A DNA stretch of 64,000 nucleotides. Origin: an uncultured Alistipes sp. GTDB taxonomy: Bacteria; Bacteroidota; Bacteroidia; Bacteroidales; Rikenellaceae. Made by a program: the position numbers and the translations under genes. The notes below the pieces were generated by a model. The model was not told the DNA's origin and did not search any database. It saw nothing but the letters and a program-made list of their open reading frames with translations. Shown one piece after another: positions 33,627-40,912 of the stretch; within the stretch, counting starts at the first letter, position 1; each line of letters opens with the position of its first letter. The stretch is taken from the NCBI GenBank assembly GCA_900769405.1, contig CAAGGL010000031.1, positions 186,001-250,000 on the forward strand, in the 5' to 3' direction.

Positions 33627-34505
33627 TTACTTTTCGCTGCTGCCAAAGCGCAGACCAACCTGCAAACCGACGCTCTGGATCGGATCGACGTGCTTATAGC
33701 CGTAGGGGTTGTATGAGCCCTGATTAACGGGAGTAGCATCGATTTTACCAAAGCCAAAGAGGTCGAATACGCCAATAAGTGCCAAATTCAGGTACAACTT
33801 ATTTGCTACTCGCATATCGACACCAAACTTGGGGTTAATTGAGATGACGTGCTGAGCCCAAGCTGCTTTGTCATAGATCTCCCACGTCGAGCCATTGACA
33901 TTAGGCTCGTAGTGTCGCCAACCGAAATTGTAGTCGATTGCGCCACCAATGAAGAAGAACGAACGACTATTACGCAGGTAGAAACGCTGCTCGATCGAGG
34001 GGCCGATGCCGATGTTCTGCTGCTTTACATTGACGTACGGAGTGATGTTGTCGTAACGCACTTCGCCACCCAAGTATAGGCGAGGAAGAATGGCATAATG
34101 CATATTTCCCGATATGAACCAAGCCATTCCGCGCTTGATATTTGTGCCCTCAGTCTGTTTATTACGGAAATTGCCGGTTGTTACACCACCTCCGATACCA
34201 TATATAAATTTATGTACGGGCATCGGCGCGATCGATTTCTCCTTGATCTCTTTGAGTGTTCCCCAATCGTCGTAAGCCATATGTTTGCCTACGCGAATGA
34301 TGTAATCCACCTCGCTGATGAGCATTGTGCGATGCAGTACCTCATCGTCTGACGGGTACTCTTCGTAGAAGATGCGTTCAGCGTTGCTTGTGTTTGTGAT
34401 TCGGCACGCGATTTCTCGACCATCTTTGGTGAAAATTCGATCCTGTTGCGCCGAAACGCCGAGAGCCATCACGAGCGCAAAGCTGCAAAGTAACAAACGT
34501 TTCAT
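33627..34505 (-). CDS. Secreted/outer-membrane protein of unknown function
   Basis: 292 aa from ATG 34505. No named family recognised. Visible: signal peptide MKRLLLCSFALVMALGVSA; a short N-terminal domain about 21-75 (RIFTKDGREIACRITN, FYEEYPSDDEVLHRTMLISEVDYIIRVG); then beta-strand-rich sequence with alternating aromatics ending in LQVGLRFGSSEK, as in small outer-membrane barrels. The in-frame ATG at 34550 lies inside the predicted -7 element, which rules it out. Separated from the next unknown gene by a terminator. Confidence 0.8.
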   Translation of the reverse strand: MKRLLLCSFALVMALGVSAQQDRIFTKDGREIACRITNTSNAERIFYEEYPSDDEVLHRTMLISEVDYIIRVGKHMAYDDWGTLKEIKEKSIAPMPVHKFIYGIGGGVTTGNFRNKQTEGTNIKRGMAWFISGNMHYAILPRLYLGGEVRYDNITPYVNVKQQNIGIGPSIEQRFYLRNSRSFFFIGGAIDYNFGWRHYEPNVNGSTWEIYDKAAWAQHVISINPKFGVDMRVANKLYLNLALIGVFDLFGFGKIDATPVNQGSYNPYGYKHVDPIQSVGLQVGLRFGSSEK

Positions 34506-34547
34506 AATGTTCAATCTATTGTCGGTTAGTTTTTTATTCTTATTGTA

Positions 34548-34555
34548 CAAAGATA
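34548..34555 (-). promoter_or_regulatory. Predicted -7 element for the unknown secreted gene at 33627-34505
   Basis: TATCTTTG on the minus strand; start near 34541, leader about 36 nt. Confidence 0.6.
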
Positions 34556-34579
34556 ATCAAAAAATCCCCCCCAAAAAGA

Positions 34580-34612
34580 AAAAGCCGAGAAAAATGACTT
34601 CTCTCGGCTTTT
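34580..34612 (-). terminator. Terminator after the unknown gene at 34636-35433
   Basis: AAAAGCCGAGA (34580-34590) pairs with TCTCGGCTTTT (34602-34612); read on the minus strand a T-rich tail follows. Confidence 0.8.
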
Positions 34613-34635
34613 TATCTTTTGGTACTCGATAGAGG

Positions 34636-35433
34636 CTACTTCACCATATAGGGGCTCGCTGTTGCCCAAGCGATCATCAGCTCGTTGCGATCCGAATTCC
34701 ACGCCTCTTGGTAGAGCTTGCGCACCACTTCGAGCCACTTGTGGTTGCGGTTTTGGTCGTTGTCACCAACATCCTCCTTACCGCCCGCAGCATAATAGTG
34801 GTCGCGGCTGGTGCTGCAAATGCGTGCATAGCGACCCGTGTTGGGTTTCAGGTTGTCGTTGGTGAGTCGCAGATAGAACTCCAACTGTTCGTCGGTGCAG
34901 TGCTTGTCGGCGGGTACCATTCCCTCGGTTGCAACATATACCGTTACGCCATCTTTGAATACGTAGGGCTCATAGAATTTCGGGGTGTACATATCCTCAT
35001 AGACTACGCCTGCAACGGCAAACTGCGCTCCCGACTGCCACTTGATGAAGTCGCGAATGCAGTGCAGATAGGTCGTATCGACGCTCTGCTTCACCTCCCA
35101 GCAGGTTGTTGCGATCCACGTTGCGAGTTTCTCGGGCGAGGGCATCAGCAGATAGACCAGACCACGTTTCTTGACATTCTTCTTCACATCGACACCTGTG
35201 TAGTACTCCCACAATTCAACGGGGTAGCCTTCCCAATTCGGTACGTCGTAGAATGTGCCGAGCTTTGTCTGTGCCATATAGGCAGCCTTCAAAACATCTT
35301 TGCACTCCTCGACCAACTGCGGAAAACCGTTTGCGCGGAAATCGGCGGGCAGGTCCTGGAATGTCGTTTGTGCCTTCAACTGCTGCACGCCGAAAAGTGC
35401 GATCAGTGCAGCGATCAGATAGTAGCGTTTCAT
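34636..35433 (-). CDS. Secreted protein of unknown function
   Basis: 265 aa from ATG 35433 (the open frame continues upstream into rarA as an antisense extension, discarded). Signal peptide MKRYYLIAALIALFGVQQLKAQ. Mature part is helical-looking and Trp/Tyr-rich (PNWEGYPVELWEYYTGVD, TTCWEVKQSVDTTYLHCIRDFIKWQ, ARICSTSRDHYYAAGG) with five Cys, some possibly paired. No family recognised. It follows rarA by 26 nt and probably shares its transcript. Confidence 0.75.
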   Translation of the reverse strand: MKRYYLIAALIALFGVQQLKAQTTFQDLPADFRANGFPQLVEECKDVLKAAYMAQTKLGTFYDVPNWEGYPVELWEYYTGVDVKKNVKKRGLVYLLMPSPEKLATWIATTCWEVKQSVDTTYLHCIRDFIKWQSGAQFAVAGVVYEDMYTPKFYEPYVFKDGVTVYVATEGMVPADKHCTDEQLEFYLRLTNDNLKPNTGRYARICSTSRDHYYAAGGKEDVGDNDQNRNHKWLEVVRKLYQEAWNSDRNELMIAWATASPYMVK

Positions 35434-35459
35434 AGGTTGTATAGTTTTAATGTTGTGTG

Positions 35460-36731
35460 TTAGTATTTTTCTTTCCACAGCGTGCGGATACGCTCGGCGA
35501 TCTTTGCCTCGGTGGCGTTCTGCTCGTTGGGTGTGTAGAATCGTGTTCCCTCCAATCCCTCGGGCATAAACTCCTGCTCGACGAAAGAACCTGCATAGTC
35601 GTGAGCATACTTGTAGTCGCGTCCGTAGTCGAGGTTCTTCATCAGTTTGGTCGGGGCGTTGCGGATATGCAGCGGCACGGGACGATTTGTGGTGTCGTGC
35701 TCGACCTGCGCCAATGCGGCATTGATAGCGGCGTATGCCGAGTTGCTTTTGGGGCTCGTAGCGAGGTAGATTGTCGTTTCGGCAAGTGTGATGCGCGCCT
35801 CGGGCATACCGATCTTGTGAACGGTGTCGAAGCAAGCGTTAGCCAACAACAGCGCATTGGGATTTGCCAAGCCGATATCCTCGGATGCCAAGATCACCAA
35901 TCGTCGAGCAATGAATCGCGGCTCCTCGCCACCTGCCAACATTCGCGCCAGGTAGTAGATCGCGGCGTTGGGATCGCTGCCTCGCACTGATTTGATGAAT
36001 GCCGAGATTACGTCGTAGTGCTGTTCGCCATTCTTGTCGTAGAGGGCGATGTTCTGTTGCAGACAGTCGGTCACGGTCTGGTCGTTGATCACGATCGGAT
36101 CTTCCAGCGCACCTGTGATGATATCCAAGATATTGAGCAATTTACGTGCGTCGCCACCCGAGAAACGGAACAATGCCGTCGTCTGCTCAACGCGAATATC
36201 GCGCTCGCGCAGTTCGATATCCTGCGTCAGCGCGCGGTCGAGCAACGTCTGCAACTCGGCCTCCTCCATCGATTTCAGTACATATACCTGACAGCGCGAC
36301 AACAGCGGCGAGATCACCTCGAACGAGGGGTTTTCGGTCGTTGCTCCGATCAGCGTCACGATGCCCTGCTCGACGGCACCGAGCAACGAGTCCTGCTGAC
36401 TCTTGTTGAAGCGGTGAATCTCGTCGATAAACAGGAATGGTGCTGCCGAATTGAAGAATTGCTGACGACGTGCCGAGTCGATCACCTCGCGCACATCTTT
36501 CACGCCCGAATTGATCGCCGACAGCGTGAAGAACGGGCGTTCGAGAGCCGACGCCACCAACTTCGCCAACGATGTCTTGCCCACTCCCGGGGGACCCCAC
36601 AGAATGAACGACGGTACGTTGCCCGACTCCAAGAAGCGTCGGAACACACCGTTCTCACCGACCAGATGGCTCTGGCCGATATATTCATCGAGCGAGCGAG
36701 GTCGCAATCTTTCGGCAAGCGGGGCAGACAT
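35460..36731 (-). CDS. rarA: Replication-associated recombination protein A (RarA/MgsA)
   Basis: 423 aa AAA+ ATPase acting at stalled replication forks. Visible: MSAPLAERLRPRSLDEYIGQ N-terminus, Walker A GPPGVGKTS at 46-54, Walker B LFIDEIHRFNKSQQD near 100-115, sensor TENPSFEVISPLLSRC near 136-151, and a C-terminal MgsA domain with SVRGSDPNAAIYYLARML and KYAHDYAGSFVEQEFMP. Full length. A 7-bp repeat array lies just upstream (36737-36766). Confidence 0.97.
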   Translation of the reverse strand: MSAPLAERLRPRSLDEYIGQSHLVGENGVFRRFLESGNVPSFILWGPPGVGKTSLAKLVASALERPFFTLSAINSGVKDVREVIDSARRQQFFNSAAPFLFIDEIHRFNKSQQDSLLGAVEQGIVTLIGATTENPSFEVISPLLSRCQVYVLKSMEEAELQTLLDRALTQDIELRERDIRVEQTTALFRFSGGDARKLLNILDIITGALEDPIVINDQTVTDCLQQNIALYDKNGEQHYDVISAFIKSVRGSDPNAAIYYLARMLAGGEEPRFIARRLVILASEDIGLANPNALLLANACFDTVHKIGMPEARITLAETTIYLATSPKSNSAYAAINAALAQVEHDTTNRPVPLHIRNAPTKLMKNLDYGRDYKYAHDYAGSFVEQEFMPEGLEGTRFYTPNEQNATEAKIAERIRTLWKEKY

Positions 36732-36736
36732 TGGTT

Positions 36737-36766
36737 AATTCAAGATTCAAGATTCAAAATTGAATC
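36737..36766. repeat. ATTCAAG heptad repeat array, left copy
   Basis: About four 7-bp units (ATTCAAG, ATTCAAG, ATTCAAA, then ATTGAAT) between rarA and the small membrane gene. An inverted copy lies at 38955-38987 on the other side of aspS. Confidence 0.75.
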
Positions 36767-36768
36767 GT

Positions 36769-36981
36769 TTACTTCTTTTTTGTTTTACGCAGGTTGCGGA
36801 TCGTATAAATGATCGCAGCCACAACCAACAGCGGGGTGCTCCAAACCTCAAACCACGACGCGGCAGGATTGATCGTGTCGGTCGCATAGCGATATAGCAT
36901 AAATGATCCCCACAACATCAGGAAGATCACCAGACAGATCAATACCGAGATGTAGATATGGCGTTCCTGTTCGGTCTTCAT
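36769..36981 (-). CDS. Small two-helix membrane protein of unknown function
   Basis: 70 aa. Hydrophobic segments about 9-31 and 43-60, basic C-terminus RNLRKTKKK. No family recognised. Clean ATG, coding-like composition, located between aspS and rarA on the same strand; the heptad array begins two bases past its stop codon. Confidence 0.6.
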   Translation of the reverse strand: MKTEQERHIYISVLICLVIFLMLWGSFMLYRYATDTINPAASWFEVWSTPLLVVAAIIYTIRNLRKTKKK

Positions 36982-37011
36982 AACTCTCTGTGCGTTTTTT
37001 TATGGAGCAAA

Positions 37012-37050
37012 GCCGAAAACTCACCCGCTCTACGGGCTAATTTTCGGCTT
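37012..37050 (-). terminator. Hairpin downstream of aspS
   Basis: AGCCGAAAA on the left pairs with the TTTTCGGCT stretch ending near 37050, about 20 nt beyond the aspS stop; inner CCCG/CGGG-type pairing adds stability. Confidence 0.65.
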
Positions 37051-37068
37051 TACAAATTATGTCTATAA

Positions 37069-38823
37069 TTAGTTCTTGGGCTCAACCAGCTGCAAGCACA
37101 ACTCTTCGAGCTGTGCGGGATCGATAGCCGAAGGACCATCGAGCATCACATCGCGGCCTGCGTTGTTCTTCGGGAATGCAATGTAGTCGCGGATCGACGA
37201 GTCGCCACCAAACAACGAGCACAGACGGTCGAAACCGAATGCCAAACCACCGTGAGGAGGCGCACCGAACTTAAATGCGTTCATCAAGAAACCAAACTGC
37301 TCCTCAGCAGCCTCGGGCGTAAAGCCGAGAGTGTCGAAGATCTGAGCCTGCAACTTGGGCGAGTGGATACGGATCGAACCGCCACCAATCTCGGTACCGT
37401 TGCAAACGAAGTCGTATGCATTAGCGCGTACACGTGCCGGATCGCTCACGAGGAACTCAACATCCTCAGGCTTGGGCGAGGTGAAGGGGTGGTGCATAGC
37501 GTAGAAACGCTGAGTCTCGTCGTCCCACTCGAACATCGGGAAATCGACAACCCACAGCGGAGCGAACTTCTTGGGATCGCGCAGACCCAGACGCTCGGCA
37601 ACCTCCAAACGCAGTGCGCAGAGCTGAGTCAGTGCCTTGAACTTAGCACCGCAAAGAATCAGTACCAAGTCGCCAGCCTCGGCACCTGCCTTGTCGGCCA
37701 TAGCCTTAACCTGCTCGGGCGAGTAGAACTTATCAACCGACGACTTAACACCATCAGCCTCGACACGAATCCAAACCAGACCCTTAGCACCCACCTGCGG
37801 ACGCTTAACGAAGTCGGTCAGCGAGTCGATCTGCTTGCGGGTGTAAGCGCCGCAACCCTTAGCTGCGAAACCTACAACGTAGTCAGCATCGTCAAATACG
37901 GGGAAGCCGTGACCCTTAGCCAGATCGGTCAGGTCGGCGAACTCCATACCGAAACGCAGGTCGGGCTTATCCGAACCGTAGCGCTCCATAGCCTCGATCC
38001 AGGGCATACGCTGGAAAGGCTCGTTGAACTCGATATCGAGCACCTCCTTGAACATAAACTTAGCCCAACGCTCGAAGATTGCCAATACGTCCTCCTGCTC
38101 AACGAACGACATCTCGCAGTCGATCTGAGTAAACTCGGGCTGACGGTCAGCACGCAGGTCCTCGTCGCGGAAGCAACGCACGATCTGGAAGTAGCGGTCG
38201 TAACCTGCCACCATCAGCAACTGCTTCAAAGTCTGGGGCGACTGCGGCAGAGCGTAGAACTGATTGGGGTTCATACGGCTCGGAACAACGAAGTCACGAG
38301 CACCCTCGGGAGTCGATTTGATCAGGTAGGGAGTCTCGATTTCGAGGAAGCCCTCCTTATCGAGGAACGTACGCACAGCCTGAGCCATACGGTGGCGCAG
38401 GATCATAGCGCGCTGCAAGGGAGGACGACGCAGGTCGAGGTAGCGATAGCGCATACGCAGGTCGTCGCCACCGTCCGAGTTCTCCTCGATGGTGAACGGG
38501 GGAGTCTGTGCGGCGTTGAGAATAGTGAGTTTCTCGGCAGCCACCTCGATGTCGCCGGTTGCCATCTTGGGGTTCTTCGACTGACGCTCGATAACGCGAC
38601 CGGTCACCTGAATAACATATTCGCGACCCAGCTCGGCAGCAGCCTCGCGGGTTTCGGCGGGCGAGTTCTCCTCGACAACGATCTGGGTGATACCATAGCG
38701 GTCACGCAGGTCGATAAAGGTCATTGCACCGAGGTTGCGCACCTTCTGCACCCAGCCGGCCAAAGTTACTGTTTCATTGACGTTGCAGCTTCTCAGACAG
38801 CCGCAAGTGTGAGTTCTGTACAT
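37069..38823 (-). CDS. aspS: Aspartyl-tRNA synthetase
   Basis: 584 aa class II synthetase of the bacterial type. Visible: N-terminal OB anticodon-binding domain about 1-110, motif 2 around RCFRDEDLRADRQPEFTQIDCE near 215-236, a bacterial GAD insert about 295-415, and motif 3 GGLAFGFDRLCSLF near 527-540. Whether it charges only tRNA-Asp or also tRNA-Asn cannot be told from this alone. Promoter at 38888-38895. Confidence 0.97.
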   Translation of the reverse strand: MYRTHTCGCLRSCNVNETVTLAGWVQKVRNLGAMTFIDLRDRYGITQIVVEENSPAETREAAAELGREYVIQVTGRVIERQSKNPKMATGDIEVAAEKLTILNAAQTPPFTIEENSDGGDDLRMRYRYLDLRRPPLQRAMILRHRMAQAVRTFLDKEGFLEIETPYLIKSTPEGARDFVVPSRMNPNQFYALPQSPQTLKQLLMVAGYDRYFQIVRCFRDEDLRADRQPEFTQIDCEMSFVEQEDVLAIFERWAKFMFKEVLDIEFNEPFQRMPWIEAMERYGSDKPDLRFGMEFADLTDLAKGHGFPVFDDADYVVGFAAKGCGAYTRKQIDSLTDFVKRPQVGAKGLVWIRVEADGVKSSVDKFYSPEQVKAMADKAGAEAGDLVLILCGAKFKALTQLCALRLEVAERLGLRDPKKFAPLWVVDFPMFEWDDETQRFYAMHHPFTSPKPEDVEFLVSDPARVRANAYDFVCNGTEIGGGSIRIHSPKLQAQIFDTLGFTPEAAEEQFGFLMNAFKFGAPPHGGLAFGFDRLCSLFGGDSSIRDYIAFPKNNAGRDVMLDGPSAIDPAQLEELCLQLVEPKN

Positions 38824-38887
38824 AGTTTTGTATCTGTTTTTGTTTTGCTTCTTTTTCCTGCTTTCACTCTATGAGTGATGCAACCGA

Positions 38888-38895
38888 CAAAATTA
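38888..38895 (-). promoter_or_regulatory. Predicted -7 element for aspS
   Basis: TAATTTTG on the minus strand with TTG 19 bp upstream; leader about 60 nt. Confidence 0.7.
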
Positions 38896-38954
38896 CAAAA
38901 TAACTCCTAACTCGCAACCATTCTCGCCTAAAAAATAGACCTTTGGGATCAAAT

Positions 38955-38987
38955 AATTTTGAATCTTGAATTTTGAATCTCGAATTT
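38955..38987. repeat. ATTCAAR heptad repeat array, right (inverted) copy
   Basis: Four 7-bp units of TTGAATC/TTGAATT type, inverted relative to the array at 36737-36766. It directly precedes the tadA promoter and supplies TTTG/TTG sequences in its -33 region. Confidence 0.75.
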
Positions 38988-38990
38988 ATA

Positions 38991-38998
38991 TACCTTTG
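38991..38998 (+). promoter_or_regulatory. Predicted -7 element for tadA
   Basis: TACCTTTG, 32 nt before the tadA ATG, immediately after the heptad array. Confidence 0.55.
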
Positions 38999-39030
38999 TA
39001 CGAGAATTAACGACAAAAATCCCCAAAAAG

Positions 39031-39495
39031 ATGAATCCCGAAGCACTGAAACCGACACTTGCCGACGACGAAAAATATATGCGTCAGGCAATAAACGAGG
39101 CTCGTCAAGCGTTAGACAAAGAGGAGATACCTATCGGTGCGGTGGTCGTTTGCGGCGGACGTGTGATTGGTCGCGGTCACAACCTCTCCGAGACGCTCGG
39201 TGACGCTACGGCTCACGCCGAGATGCAGGCACTGACGGCTGCGGCAACCTCGCTCGGTGGCAAGTACCTGCCCGAATGTACGCTCTACGTCACGGTCGAG
39301 CCGTGCGTGATGTGCGCCGGAGCGTCGGCGTGGTGTCAGGTGGGACGTGTGGTGTGGGGCGCCGACGACCCGAAACGAGGCTCGACGCGCTATTCTCCTT
39401 CGCTGTTCCACCCCCGCACAAAGGTGACGCGAGGAGTGCTGGCGGCGGAATGTGAGGCTATGATGACTGAATTTTTCAAAAAACTGCGCCGCTAA
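39031..39495 (+). CDS. tadA: tRNA-specific adenosine deaminase TadA-like
   Basis: 154 aa. Zinc deaminase converting A34 to inosine in tRNA-Arg(ACG). Visible: zinc and catalytic HAE at His62-Glu64, PCVMC with Cys92 and Cys95, and the tRNA-specific LYVTVEPCVMCAGA context. Other nucleoside deaminases share the fold, but length and motifs fit TadA. Confidence 0.92.
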   Translation: MNPEALKPTLADDEKYMRQAINEARQALDKEEIPIGAVVVCGGRVIGRGHNLSETLGDATAHAEMQALTAAATSLGGKYLPECTLYVTVEPCVMCAGASAWCQVGRVVWGADDPKRGSTRYSPSLFHPRTKVTRGVLAAECEAMMTEFFKKLRR

Positions 39496-39496
39496 T

Positions 39497-39528
39497 TTTG
39501 GAGTGTATTTAGTTTTTTATTACTTTTG
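39497..39528 (+). promoter_or_regulatory. Promoter of the TPR gene
   Basis: TTTG (39497-39500), 20-bp spacer, TACTTTTG (39521-39528). The TTTG is itself the end of a TAATTTTG sequence overlapping the tadA stop codon. Confidence 0.65.
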
Positions 39529-39538
39529 TCGAGATAAA

Positions 39539-39593
39539 GCCCCCGCTAACGGGGCACTGAATGAAGAATTTACGAATACATAAAGATTATTAA
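39539..39593 (+). promoter_or_regulatory. Leader of the TPR gene: hairpin plus 10-codon mini-ORF
   Basis: GCCCC (39539-39543) pairs with GGGGC (39551-39555); an ATG at 39561 opens MKNLRIHKDY followed by TAA (39591-39593), 25 nt before the TPR gene. Could be a regulatory leader; the mini-ORF may be chance. Confidence 0.35.
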
Positions 39594-39618
39594 TAATTAC
39601 AAAAAACACAAAAGAACG

Positions 39619-40572
39619 ATGAAAAAGGTATTTTTAGCAGTTGTTGCATTGTTTGCTATCGGTACTATCTCGGCTCAGACTGCTGAGGACGTAACCGCTA
39701 AGTTCAACGAGGCAGCAGGTCTGATGAACGCTAAGGATTTCGTAGGTGCAGTTGCTGCATTGAACGAGGTTGTTGCAATGAGTGCAGATGTAGAGGGTAC
39801 TGAGGCTACTGCCGAGCAGGCACAGGGTTACATCCCCACTTGCTACTTCCAGGCAGGTTTGAAGCAGGCTCAGAGCCAGCAGCTCGACGAGGCTCTGGTT
39901 AACTTCCAGAACGCAGTTGAGACCGCAGAGCTCTACTCGAACCCCAAAGTTATGCGTAACGCGAAGACTATGATCGGTCGTGTTTACACTATGAAGGGTG
40001 GTTCGGCGTTCAACTCGGGCGACTATGCTACTGCTGCTGATGTATTTGCTAAGGGTTTCGAGGCTGACCCCAACAACACCAAGTTGGGTCTGAACCTGGC
40101 TAAGAGCTACTATGAGTTGGGTAAGTTCGACGAGGCTGTTGCAGTTCACAAGTCGATTTTGGCTCAGACTCTTCCTCGCTTCGAGGCTGACAAGGCTCAG
40201 GCTAAGGTTGATATGACCTACTACTTCACCAAGAATGTTGCTGAGATGCAGCAGGCTGAGGAGGTTGACAACGCTGCTATCTTGGCATTGGTTGAGAAGT
40301 GGGTTGCTGCTGACGCTGCTGACGCTACCGCTAACAAGATGTTGGTTTCGCAGCACTTGGCAATGAAGAACTACGATAAGGTTATCGAGTTGGCTGAGGC
40401 TGTTGCAGCATTGCAGGTTGAGGAGGCTGACAAGTCGGATGTTTACTACTCGCTTGGTATGGCTCACAACGCTAAGGAGCAGAAGGCTGAGGCTATCGCA
40501 GCATTGAAGAAGGTTACCGCTGGTAACGCTGCTGCTGCCGCTAAGACCGCTGTTGCAGAGCTGAGCAAGTAA
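39619..40572 (+). CDS. Secreted TPR-repeat protein
   Basis: 317 aa. Signal peptide MKKVFLAVVALFAIGTISAQ, then helical tetratricopeptide-type repeats throughout (AKFNEAAGLMNAKDFVGAVAALNEV, AFNSGDYATAADVFAKGFEADPNN, SYYELGKFDEAVAVHK). TPRs mediate protein contacts; function unknown. Very Ala/Glu/Lys-rich, with GCT/GTT/AAC-biased codons like gapA, suggesting high expression (inference). Own promoter with a structured leader and a strong terminator. Confidence 0.88.
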   Translation: MKKVFLAVVALFAIGTISAQTAEDVTAKFNEAAGLMNAKDFVGAVAALNEVVAMSADVEGTEATAEQAQGYIPTCYFQAGLKQAQSQQLDEALVNFQNAVETAELYSNPKVMRNAKTMIGRVYTMKGGSAFNSGDYATAADVFAKGFEADPNNTKLGLNLAKSYYELGKFDEAVAVHKSILAQTLPRFEADKAQAKVDMTYYFTKNVAEMQQAEEVDNAAILALVEKWVAADAADATANKMLVSQHLAMKNYDKVIELAEAVAALQVEEADKSDVYYSLGMAHNAKEQKAEAIAALKKVTAGNAAAAAKTAVAELSK

Positions 40573-40596
40573 TCGCATCGGAACATAACTGAGGCT

Positions 40597-40633
40597 AAAA
40601 GCGCCCGATCCCACGCAGGGGTCGGGCGCTTTT
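40597..40633 (+). terminator. Terminator of the TPR gene
   Basis: AAAAGCGCCCGA (40597-40608) pairs with TCGGGCGCTTTT (40622-40633), extended inward by CCC/GGG pairs; a T-run follows. Confidence 0.9.
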
Positions 40634-40634
40634 T

Positions 40635-40854
40635 TATTCACGATTCACAATTCACGATTCACAATTATTTTACTTTAATTGAATCAAAGGATAGTTTATT
40701 AGTCCATTCCGTTATAGGTATAATTGCACGCCTTGCGGGGCGTGTCATCATTGGCGGGTCGCCCTCTGGACAGCCCCACCGCCTACCGCCCACGATGAGC
40801 TTAAATAGAAAGCGTAGAAAATAATTGTGAATTGTGAATTGTGAATTGTGAATA
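40635..40854. repeat. MITE-like element with 37-bp terminal inverted repeats built from 7-bp units
   Basis: Left arm 40635-40671 and right arm 40818-40854 are inverted copies matching at 35 of 37 positions; each is TATTCAC followed by ATTCACR heptads and ATTATTTT. The 146-bp interior has no ORF but contains a hairpin CACGCC (40727-40732)/GGCGTG (40739-40744) and a C-rich stretch near 40760-40792. The arms abut the terminators of the two converging genes on each side. No target-site duplication is evident. It may be a non-autonomous mobile element or a long transcribed hairpin. Confidence 0.65.
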
Positions 40855-40855
40855 G

Positions 40856-40889
40856 AAAAGCCGCACCCGAGAGTTCGAGCGCGGCTTTT
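40856..40889 (-). terminator. Terminator of the M16 peptidase gene
   Basis: AAAAGCCGC (40856-40864) pairs with GCGGCTTTT (40881-40889); followed by T/A-rich sequence on the minus strand. Confidence 0.85.
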
Positions 40890-40912
40890 TGTGTGAGTTT
40901 ATAGCGGAGCGA

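Larger units (their letters stand above)
40573..40912. other. Gene-free stretch between the TPR and M16 genes
   Basis: Holds the TPR terminator, the MITE-like inverted-repeat element and the M16 terminator, in that order; nothing else recognised. Confidence 0.85.

Noticed and set aside
34636..35835. Longer 399-codon version of the unknown secreted gene
   Set aside because: The extra 134 codons are antisense inside rarA and would remove the clear signal peptide that begins at 35433.
36737..36766. CRISPR-like array
   Set aside because: Units are 7 bp without spacers; no cas genes nearby.
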